Shown here: piece by piece, positions 16,371 to 23,514 of the stretch
How positions within the stretch are numbered: position 1 is the stretch's first letter
Layout of the letters: the number at the start of each line of letters is the position of its first letter
Origin: Bacteroides sp. CAG:1060
Lineage (GTDB): Bacteria > Bacteroidota > Bacteroidia > Bacteroidales > UBA932
Length of the DNA stretch: 28,781 nt
NCBI GenBank assembly: GCA_000432655.1
Contig: HF986302.1
Span: forward strand, 16,975 to 45,755
Direction of reading: 5' to 3'
Translations under genes and position numbers: made by a program
The notes under the pieces: generated by a model
What the model was told of the DNA's origin: nothing
Databases searched by the model: none
What the model saw: the letters and a program-made list of their open reading frames with translations, nothing else

Positions 16371-17250
16371 CAAGACTTCGGACCTTCTTCGAAAGGTCAG
16401 GAAGATAGAGATAAGGACGAAGGCGCTCTCGCATCAGATTTTTGCCGGAGAGTACCATTCGGCCTTCAAAGGGCGTGGTATGGCCTTCAGCGAAGTCCGT
16501 GAGTACCAGTGGGGTGACGACGTGCGTTCGATGGACTGGAACGTTACGGCCAGGCTCCGTGCGCCATACGTGAAAGTGTTTGAGGAGGAAAGGGAGCTTA
16601 CCGTCGTCCTTTTGGTCGATGTGAGCCGTTCCGGCCTTTTCGGGACAGCGGTCCAGACCAAGAGGGACAGATTGGCCGAAGTGGCTGCGGTACTGACGTA
16701 CAGCGCAATCCTCAACAATGATAAGGTTGGCGTTCTGTTCTTCTCCGACAGGGTGGAAAAGTTTATCCCTCCTGCCAAGGGACGCTCTCACCTGCTCCAT
16801 ATAATAAGGGAGATGCTTGAGCTTCAGAGTGAATCCGATGCCACGGACATCAGTGTGGCTCTTCGCTATCTGACCAATGCCATCAAGAAGAAATGTACGG
16901 CCTTTCTTCTCAGTGACCTTATGGATGTGGATGACAGCGGGGCCCCTCGTTATGAGGACGCCCTGAAAGTGGCCGCCGGACGCCATGACCTGAGTGTCAT
17001 AAAGGTGCATGATCCGCGTGAGCGGGAGTTGGTGTCAATGGGACTCGTACATGTCAAGGATAGCGAGAGCGGCCGTTGTGCATGGGTCAATACCGGCAGC
17101 AAACGGATGCGTGAGCAGTATTCGCGCTGGTATGAGCGTCTGAATGAGAGCGAGTTGAGGATATTCAACAAATATGGAATTGACAATGTTGATATTGCCA
17201 CGGATTCCGATTACGTCAAGGGTCTGATGACATTATTTGGTAGAAAATGA
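16351..17250 (+). CDS. DUF58 (VWA-like) protein
   Basis: 299 residues from the ATG at 16351; an in-frame TTG 15 bases upstream is less likely. The DUF58 core appears at FKGRGMAFSEVREYQWGDD (39-57) with MDWNVTARL (61-69), the family's best-conserved block. A partial metal-site-like DVSRS follows at 90-94 in a Rossmann-type VVLLVDVSRSG strand. I see no membrane helix, so it is probably cytoplasmic, a candidate adaptor or partner for MoxR. This gene accompanies moxR in Bat-type operons generally. It ends with an ATGA overlap with the next gene. Confidence 0.92.
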   Translation: MPSLSHSKTSDLLRKVRKIEIRTKALSHQIFAGEYHSAFKGRGMAFSEVREYQWGDDVRSMDWNVTARLRAPYVKVFEEERELTVVLLVDVSRSGLFGTAVQTKRDRLAEVAAVLTYSAILNNDKVGVLFFSDRVEKFIPPAKGRSHLLHIIREMLELQSESDATDISVALRYLTNAIKKKCTAFLLSDLMDVDDSGAPRYEDALKVAAGRHDLSVIKVHDPRERELVSMGLVHVKDSESGRCAWVNTGSKRMREQYSRWYERLNESELRIFNKYGIDNVDIATDSDYVKGLMTLFGRK

Positions 17251-18197
17251 AATTGTTGATTGTACTGATATCGGCCTTTTTGGGTATGATTCCGCAAGGG
17301 AAGGCATTTCTGGATCCCCTTCAGAAACGGGATTCGGTGTTGATTGCCGACCAGTTGGAATATGGATTCGAATTGCAGGGTGTGGGTAAAGGGACCGTGC
17401 TGGCGCTTCCTGATTTTTCGGCTTTTCCGGAAGACACGCTGGCGCTGGCTTCAGGCTGGAAGATAGATACCCTGAAGACGGACAGAAAGTCCGGTGCCAT
17501 GGATATAAGGGCGTATGTCACCATAGCCCCCTTTGAAGAAGGGGACTTCCAGTTGCCTCCGATTACGGTGCTTCGCCGGACAGCGGACGGACAGTTGGAC
17601 ACGCTCGAGTTCGAGCCGGTTTCGTTTCAGGCATGTTCGATGCCTATAGATACGGCGACTTTCGAGATTCATGATATCAAGGATCAGATACGATATCCCG
17701 TCACATTCGGTGAAGTGGCTGTGTATCTGGGTATTGTGCTTGGAGTGGCAGTTCTTGTCGGTCTTGTTGTATGGCTGCTGCGAATCAGGAAAAGACGCCT
17801 TGCGGCATCTTCCGGGATTGAAGACAGCAAAGAGTCGGCGTATGTGGTGGCCCTTCGCAGGCTTGACCGGTTCAGAGGAGACAAATTCTGGGCCCCCGAG
17901 AAGCAGAAGGCATATTATTCCGGGATTACCGATGCGTTGAAATTCTATATGGAGGATCGGTTTGGCGTGGATGCTCCAGAGATGACGACCGCGGAGCTGT
18001 TCGCTGCCTTGAAAGGGCATGAAGAGATTCCGCAGGACCTGCTTCTGAAGGTGAAAGCTCTGTTTGAATGTGCGGATTTTGTGAAATTCGCCAAACATGT
18101 GGCCTCCGAGGAAGAGAATGCGTCCGCACTACCGGTGGCGATACAGTTTGTGATGAGTACCTACAATACCGGGCTTGAGGAGGAGCCGGAGAAATAG
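17247..18197 (+). CDS. Unnamed Bat-operon membrane protein, BatD-like layout
   Basis: 316 residues. A probable signal peptide (about 1-20) precedes a periplasmic domain of about 130 residues, beta-rich in composition and containing DSVLIADQLEYGFELQG, then a single membrane helix (about 154-179) followed by a basic RIRKRR stop and a cytoplasmic helical domain of about 135 residues. This order (exported beta domain, one helix, cytoplasmic helical domain) mirrors the BatD part of the downstream fusion, as if a shorter relative. Family assignment beyond that resemblance is not secure; proteins annotated DUF4381-like often sit here. It overlaps DUF58 by ATGA, and batA begins one base after its stop. 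Confidence 0.85.
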   Translation: MKLLIVLISAFLGMIPQGKAFLDPLQKRDSVLIADQLEYGFELQGVGKGTVLALPDFSAFPEDTLALASGWKIDTLKTDRKSGAMDIRAYVTIAPFEEGDFQLPPITVLRRTADGQLDTLEFEPVSFQACSMPIDTATFEIHDIKDQIRYPVTFGEVAVYLGIVLGVAVLVGLVVWLLRIRKRRLAASSGIEDSKESAYVVALRRLDRFRGDKFWAPEKQKAYYSGITDALKFYMEDRFGVDAPEMTTAELFAALKGHEEIPQDLLLKVKALFECADFVKFAKHVASEEENASALPVAIQFVMSTYNTGLEEEPEK

Positions 18198-18198
18198 C

Positions 18199-19182
18199 AT
18201 GTTCTTCGAGTATCCGCATCTTCTTTGGCTTTTGGCGATTCCGCTGCTTTTGGCGGCGTTGTACATATATAGGGAGCTTAGGGAGCGCAGCCCTCACATG
18301 AGGGTTCCTGCCATTCAGCCGTGGATGGCGTCCGGGAAGTCCGTATTGTCCGTTCTCCGGCACATACCGTTTGTGCTTCGTATGGTGGCTATGGTGATGA
18401 TAATCATAGCCATTGCGCGTCCGAGGTCTTCATCCGAGATGGAGAAGACAAATACTGAAGGCATTGACATTGTCCTTGCCATGGATGTCTCCACCAGTAT
18501 GCTTGCGCGCGACTTTACACCGGACCGTATAAGCGCGGCCAAGGATATCGCCATTGAGTTCATAGCGCAGAGACCAAGCGACCGCATGGGTATAGTGGTG
18601 TTTGCCGGTGAGAGCTATACGCAGTGCCCGCTTACTACGGACCGTGCTACGCTCATCAATCTTATGAAGGAAGTCCAGACAGACCTCATAGAGGATGGAA
18701 CGGCTATCGGTAACGGTCTGGCTACCGCTGTGGCGCGTATAATGGACTCCGATGCTGTGAGCCGGGTGGTGATTCTTCTGACTGACGGTGTGAACAACTG
18801 CGGAGAGGTTTCCCCTCTCACGGCAGCTGAGATAGCGAAGACGTACGGTGTGAGGGTCTATACTATCGGAGTCGGGGCCAACGGAACCGCGCCTTATCCG
18901 GTCATGACACCGTGGGGTGTGGAGATGCAGAACCTTCAGGTGGAAATAGACGAAGACCTGCTCAAGCAGATCTCTCAGACTACCGGAGGACGCTATTTCA
19001 GGGCTACGGACAACACCAAGCTTGCCGAGATATATTCGGAAATCAATAAAATGGAAAAGTCCAGAACTACCGTGGACAGTTTCCCTGTATATAAAGAACT
19101 TTTCGGTAAATATGCGATAGCGGCGCTGATATGTCTGCTGCTGGAGCTGGTAGTAAGACTATTGTTGAGGAGGATGCCGTAA
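18199..19182 (+). CDS. batA: BatA, VWA-domain membrane protein
   Basis: 327 residues from the ATG at 18199; an upstream in-frame TTG at 18175 overlaps the preceding gene and is not favoured. Two N-terminal membrane helices (about 7-24 and 56-73), a VWA domain of about 200 residues with a complete MIDAS start DVSTS (96-100), a TAIGNGL stretch and LTDGVNN (the third MIDAS aspartate), and a C-terminal helix (about 308-325). The VWA domain presumably binds a metal and a partner. Strongly similar to BatB next door (QRPSDRMGIVVFAG versus KLQGDRIGLVVFAG), indicating duplication. Its TAA overlaps the batB ATG. Confidence 0.95.
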   Translation: MFFEYPHLLWLLAIPLLLAALYIYRELRERSPHMRVPAIQPWMASGKSVLSVLRHIPFVLRMVAMVMIIIAIARPRSSSEMEKTNTEGIDIVLAMDVSTSMLARDFTPDRISAAKDIAIEFIAQRPSDRMGIVVFAGESYTQCPLTTDRATLINLMKEVQTDLIEDGTAIGNGLATAVARIMDSDAVSRVVILLTDGVNNCGEVSPLTAAEIAKTYGVRVYTIGVGANGTAPYPVMTPWGVEMQNLQVEIDEDLLKQISQTTGGRYFRATDNTKLAEIYSEINKMEKSRTTVDSFPVYKELFGKYAIAALICLLLELVVRLLLRRMP

Positions 19183-20183
19183 TGCTGTATTTTGCAAATC
19201 CTGTATTTTTGTGGCTTCTGCTGCTTGTGCCGGTGATTCCGGTGGTGTATGCCGTGATGTCAGCTCTGCGCAGAAGACGGATAAAGGCGTTCGGTGACCG
19301 GGAACTTGTGGAAGCGCTTATGCCTTCCCGTTCTGTCTCAAAGGGATGGTGGAAAATAATTCTTTTCGATCTTGCCCTGGCCTTCTTCCTTATCGGCCTT
19401 TCCAGACCTCTGGTCGGCGCCAAACTTACAGAGCGGGAGACCAAGGGAGCGGAGATAATGATTTGTCTTGACGTGTCCAATTCGATGTTGGCGCAGGACT
19501 ATACCCCGGACCGTCTGTCCAGGGCGAAACTGGCCATCTCCAGACTTGTGGACAAGCTCCAGGGAGACAGGATAGGCCTTGTGGTGTTCGCGGGAACGTC
19601 TTTCGTGCAGCTTCCGATTACGACCGATTACGTGTCGGCCAAGCTTTTTCTCAACACCATCGACACCAAATCTGTCCCGGTGCAGGGTACCGCTATCGGA
19701 GATGCCATATTGACAGCCGCCAAGAGTTTCAGCGCCCAGAGCGAGAGAAGCCGTGCGATAATAGTCATTACAGACGGAGAGAATCATGAAGACGATGCCG
19801 TAGAAGCCGCCAAACAGGTTGCTCAGACCGGCATAAAGGTCTATACCATAGGAGTGGGGTCGCTTAGCGGACAGCCTATCACCACTGCTTCGGGCCTGCT
19901 CAAGGACAAGAATGGGGAGATAGTGGTGAGCCGTCTTGACGAGGAGACTCTTAAAGATATAGCCAGAGCGGGAAACGGCAGTTATGTTCACGCCGGGAAG
20001 GAGAATTTCGGTCTGGAGCCTATAATAGATCAGATAAGCAAATTCGAAGACGAGCGGTTCAATTCCATTGTCTTTGAAGAATATGACGAGCAATATATGT
20101 ACTTTTTCGCCTTGGCTCTGGTGCTTCTTGTAATAGAGGTGCTGATAGGAGACAGGCGGGCCAAAAGGAGTTTGTTCAGATGA
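19182..20183 (+). CDS. batB: BatB, VWA-domain membrane protein
   Basis: 333 residues from the ATG at 19182, supported by AGGAGG at 19168-19173 with eight bases between, one of the few Shine-Dalgarno-like sites here. Layout as in BatA: helices at about 7-28 and 58-75, VWA domain with MIDAS start DVSNS (97-101), a TAIGDAI stretch and ITDGENHEDD, and a C-terminal helix (about 305-324). The reading frame is open upstream to 19131 within batA, which is not supported as coding here. It couples to batA by TAATG and to batC by ATGA. Confidence 0.95.
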   Translation: MLYFANPVFLWLLLLVPVIPVVYAVMSALRRRRIKAFGDRELVEALMPSRSVSKGWWKIILFDLALAFFLIGLSRPLVGAKLTERETKGAEIMICLDVSNSMLAQDYTPDRLSRAKLAISRLVDKLQGDRIGLVVFAGTSFVQLPITTDYVSAKLFLNTIDTKSVPVQGTAIGDAILTAAKSFSAQSERSRAIIVITDGENHEDDAVEAAKQVAQTGIKVYTIGVGSLSGQPITTASGLLKDKNGEIVVSRLDEETLKDIARAGNGSYVHAGKENFGLEPIIDQISKFEDERFNSIVFEEYDEQYMYFFALALVLLVIEVLIGDRRAKRSLFR

Positions 20184-20917
20184 AGAGATTGATGATATTG
20201 ATATTGGCGCTTGTTTCCGCCGTTACGGTTTCTGCCCAGACGGACAGAAAGGAGGTCCGTGCCGGCAACAAGGCCTTTAGGAAAGGGGATTTCCGAAAGA
20301 GTGAAATAGACTATCGGAAGGCTGTCCTGAAGGATTCGCTTTCCGTGGCCGCACAATACAATCTTGCTTCCTCGCTTTATCGTCAGGATGACTATGAGGG
20401 GGCACAGAAAGCGTTGTCTTCCATCGCTGAGACCGTGTCCGCAGTGGAGAATGTCGGGACCAAAGCCGATTTCTATTTCAATCAGGGAGATGTGGCTCTT
20501 GCGAAGAAAGACTATGCCTCTGCCGTGAAAAGTTTCAGGCAGTCCCTTCTTCTGCGTCCCGATGATATGGATGCCAAAGAGAATTATATCTATGCGAAGG
20601 AGATGCTCCGTCAAAGCCAGGACAATCAGAGCCAGGACAATCAGGGCGGACAGGATGGAGACAACTCTCAGAATCAGGACAACCAGAACAACCAGGATAA
20701 CAATCAGCAACAGAATAACGACAACCAGCAGCAGAACAATCAGAATCAGCAGAATCCTCAGGATCAGAACAATGCTGCCGCTGAAGGAAACATCTCCCGA
20801 CAGCAGGCCCGGCAGATGCTGAATGCCATTCAGGCCAAGGAGAAAGAGACACAGGACAAGGTCAAGAAAGAAAAAGCGGAGATGCTTAAGTCAAGACAGA
20901 AAGAAAAGAATTGGTGA
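20180..20917 (+). CDS. batC: BatC, exported TPR protein with Gln/Asn-rich tract
   Basis: 245 residues. A signal peptide (about 1-19, MKRLMILILALVSAVTVSA) leads into tetratricopeptide-like helices (about 25-145), with repeat phrases GNKAFRKGDFRKSEIDYRKA and FYFNQGDVALAKKDYASAVKS. Residues 146-198 are almost wholly Gln, Asn and Asp, followed by a charged helical C-terminus rich in Lys/Glu (about 205-245). TPRs are protein-interaction modules; an assembly role in the periplasmic Bat complex is the usual inference. ATGA overlap with batB and TGATG overlap with the next gene. Confidence 0.92.
   Translation: MKRLMILILALVSAVTVSAQTDRKEVRAGNKAFRKGDFRKSEIDYRKAVLKDSLSVAAQYNLASSLYRQDDYEGAQKALSSIAETVSAVENVGTKADFYFNQGDVALAKKDYASAVKSFRQSLLLRPDDMDAKENYIYAKEMLRQSQDNQSQDNQGGQDGDNSQNQDNQNNQDNNQQQNNDNQQQNNQNQQNPQDQNNAAAEGNISRQQARQMLNAIQAKEKETQDKVKKEKAEMLKSRQKEKNW
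20615..20773. repeat. Gln/Asn/Asp low-complexity tract in batC
   Basis: About 53 codons encode SQDNQ, DNQNNQ, QQQNNDN and similar units with irregular period. On the DNA the words CAGGACAA and AGAACAA recur, fitting slippage-driven growth. Confidence 0.85.
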
Positions 20918-23514
20918 TGAGGAAATTGATGACTTTTATGGTGCTGATGGCGACATGCCTTTTTGCCTCTGCACAGGATATCAAAGTCCAGGCTCCCGAA
21001 CTTGTGAGCGTGGACGAGCAGTTCAATGTGACATTTGTCGTGGAGGGGGAGTCCTCCAATGTGGACTGTGCCTGGGATGCCGGCAGTGACTTCAAACTGG
21101 TATGGGGGCCTTCCCGCGGCTCTTCGTCATCGACTACCATCATCAACGGCAAGCGCAGCAGGAGTGTTCAGATGAGTTTTACCTATGTCCTCATGCCTAA
21201 GAAAACGGGCAGGTTCACCTTGCCGCAGGCAGATGTGACCATAAAGGGCAAATCATACAAGTCTCCTTCCCACAGCATAGAAGTTGTCGCGGACAACTCT
21301 TCGTCCGCAAACTCCGGGAATTCTTCTGCAGGTGGTGGCGGTTCCGCTACCTCGGGCAGCACAGTCTCCTCTTCAGACCTGTATATGAAACTTATCCTCA
21401 ACAAGCGCAACGTCGTGGTGGGTGAGCCCGTCAAAGCGGTGCTCAAGATATACCAGAGGGCGAATATACGGGGTTATGAGAATGCGACATTCCCTGATTT
21501 CCACGGATTCTGGAGTCAGGAAACCTATGTGCCGAGAACCATAGAGTTTCATCGGGAGAATGTTAACGACCAGATTTTCGACGTGGCCACCATCCGGGAA
21601 TGGAACCTTATCCCGCAGCAGGCCGGCGAGTTGGTCGTGGATCCGGCCGAACTTATCTGCCTTGTGAACATACGTTCTCAGAGACAGTCCACAGGCAGCA
21701 TATTTGACGACTTCTTCCAGGATGACTATCAGACCATAAGAAAACGTGTCTCCACTGATCCTGTGAAGATAACCGTGTCAAAGCTGCCGGCCGGTGCACC
21801 TTCGTCATTTGCCGGAGGCGTCGGCAAGTTCAACATGAAAGCTCAGCTTTCCAAGGATTCGCTTTCCGTGCATGACGCGGCCTCGCTTATCGTCTCCGTG
21901 ACCGGTACCGGGAACACGGCCCTTCTTGAAGCTCCGGCGGTGAGTTTCCCTCCTGATTTTGAGGTGTATGACGTGAAGACCTCCGATATCAAGGACGGAA
22001 AGTCTTTTGAGTATCCGTTTATCCCGAGAAGCTATGGCGATTTTACCATCGGTCCGGTGGAGTATTCATATTATGACATAGACGGGAAGAAGTATGTGAC
22101 GGTTTCGAGCGGTCCTTTGGCCTTGAAGGTAGGGAAGGGCAGTGGAAATGCCGCCGACTCGGTGAGAGTGGTGACAATGTCCGGAAATCGCGGGAAAGAT
22201 GTGAAGACCCTTTCGAGCGATATAAGATACATTGCGGTGAAGGCCCCGGCCCTTAGTGGCGCTCCGTCCTTCTTTATAGGAACTACGGGCTTTTATGTGC
22301 TGCTGGTGGCAATCTTTTTGATTGCGGCCGCCATTTATGCCATTGTCAGGTTCGTAAGGGTTCGCAGAAACGATGTTGTCGGAACCAAGACGAGAACGGC
22401 TACCAAGATGGCCAGAAAACGTCTTGCCAGGGCTGAGGATTTTCTTAAGAAGGGGCTTCTCTCCGCTTTCTACGAGGAGTTGCACAAGGCTCTGCTTGGC
22501 TATGTGTCCGATAAGTTTGCCATGGATGCTTCCGAACTCGGCAAAGACAGCATATCGGAGAAATTGACGGAGCGCGGAGTGGAAAAAGAGACAGTGGCGG
22601 AATATATCGCTTTGCTCGACGAGTGTGAATATGCAAGGTATGCTCCTGATACTCAGGACTCTGCCATGGATTCTACATACGAGAAGGCGGTCGGTGTGAT
22701 TTCGAGAATTGACGCATGTATGAAAAAGCATAAGAAGACGGCATCAGTGGTGGCCCCGCTGCTGGTGGCGTTGATGTTGACCGGGACCGGCATGAGCGCT
22801 GTGCAGGCGGCTGAGTATCCGGACTCGCTGTGGAACGCAGGGGTGAACGCCTATTCTTCCGGACAGTGGAATGAAGCGGTGGAGGCCTGGTCTTCCCTGT
22901 TGGACCTAGGTATAGAGAACGCCCCTCTGTATTATAATCTTGGCAATGCATGGTATAAGGAGAATGATATGGCTCATGCCATACTTTGCTATGAAAGGGC
23001 ATTGAAGATAGATCCGTCATATTCCGATGCGGCCTACAATCTCGAGTTTGCGCGGGCCGGAATACAGGACAAGATAGTTGAGGTACCGGCGTTCTTTCTT
23101 ACAAGATGGGTGGAGTCGCTCGGACATCTGGTGTCATCCAATGTCTGGGTTGCGATAGCCTTCATATTCCTTGTCTTATGTGCCGGAATGGTGCTGATGT
23201 TTCTGCTTGCACGCTCAAGTGCCGCATCAAAGGCAGGATTCATTACTGCCATAGTGTCTTTGGTCCTGTCCGTAAGTGCATTTGCCTTGGCCGGAGTGCA
23301 GAAAGCTGATTATAACCGTGCCGATTCTGCGGTGGTCATGAGTCCTGTATGCTCTGTCAGGAGCGCGCCTTCGGGTACCAACGCCAAAGACCTTTTCGTG
23401 CTTCATGAGGGCACGAAAGTGGAAATCGTTGACCGTGTAGGAGAGTGGATCAATATTGAACTCTCCGACGGCAGACAGGGCTGGATGCTGTCTTCTGATA
23501 TAGAGATTATCTAA
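20917..23514 (+). CDS. batD-batE: BatD-BatE fusion protein
   Basis: 865 residues from the ATG at 20917 (overlapping the batC stop). Residues 1-20 form a signal peptide; about 21-450 is the BatD exported beta-domain region, interrupted by a Ser/Gly/Asn linker (127-153). A membrane helix (456-478), a basic RVRR stop and a cytoplasmic helical region (about 495-600) complete BatD. At residue 602 a second unit begins, MKKHKKTASVVAPLLVALML, shaped like a signal peptide, then TPR repeats (634-715), two membrane helices (742-766, 772-793) and a bacterial SH3-like domain (804-863) with VCSVRSAPSG and GEWINIELSDGRQGW. These are the features of BatE. In many relatives BatD and BatE are separate genes. 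Ends four bases inside the convergent macroglobulin gene. Confidence 0.93.
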   Translation: MRKLMTFMVLMATCLFASAQDIKVQAPELVSVDEQFNVTFVVEGESSNVDCAWDAGSDFKLVWGPSRGSSSSTTIINGKRSRSVQMSFTYVLMPKKTGRFTLPQADVTIKGKSYKSPSHSIEVVADNSSSANSGNSSAGGGGSATSGSTVSSSDLYMKLILNKRNVVVGEPVKAVLKIYQRANIRGYENATFPDFHGFWSQETYVPRTIEFHRENVNDQIFDVATIREWNLIPQQAGELVVDPAELICLVNIRSQRQSTGSIFDDFFQDDYQTIRKRVSTDPVKITVSKLPAGAPSSFAGGVGKFNMKAQLSKDSLSVHDAASLIVSVTGTGNTALLEAPAVSFPPDFEVYDVKTSDIKDGKSFEYPFIPRSYGDFTIGPVEYSYYDIDGKKYVTVSSGPLALKVGKGSGNAADSVRVVTMSGNRGKDVKTLSSDIRYIAVKAPALSGAPSFFIGTTGFYVLLVAIFLIAAAIYAIVRFVRVRRNDVVGTKTRTATKMARKRLARAEDFLKKGLLSAFYEELHKALLGYVSDKFAMDASELGKDSISEKLTERGVEKETVAEYIALLDECEYARYAPDTQDSAMDSTYEKAVGVISRIDACMKKHKKTASVVAPLLVALMLTGTGMSAVQAAEYPDSLWNAGVNAYSSGQWNEAVEAWSSLLDLGIENAPLYYNLGNAWYKENDMAHAILCYERALKIDPSYSDAAYNLEFARAGIQDKIVEVPAFFLTRWVESLGHLVSSNVWVAIAFIFLVLCAGMVLMFLLARSSAASKAGFITAIVSLVLSVSAFALAGVQKADYNRADSAVVMSPVCSVRSAPSGTNAKDLFVLHEGTKVEIVDRVGEWINIELSDGRQGWMLSSDIEII

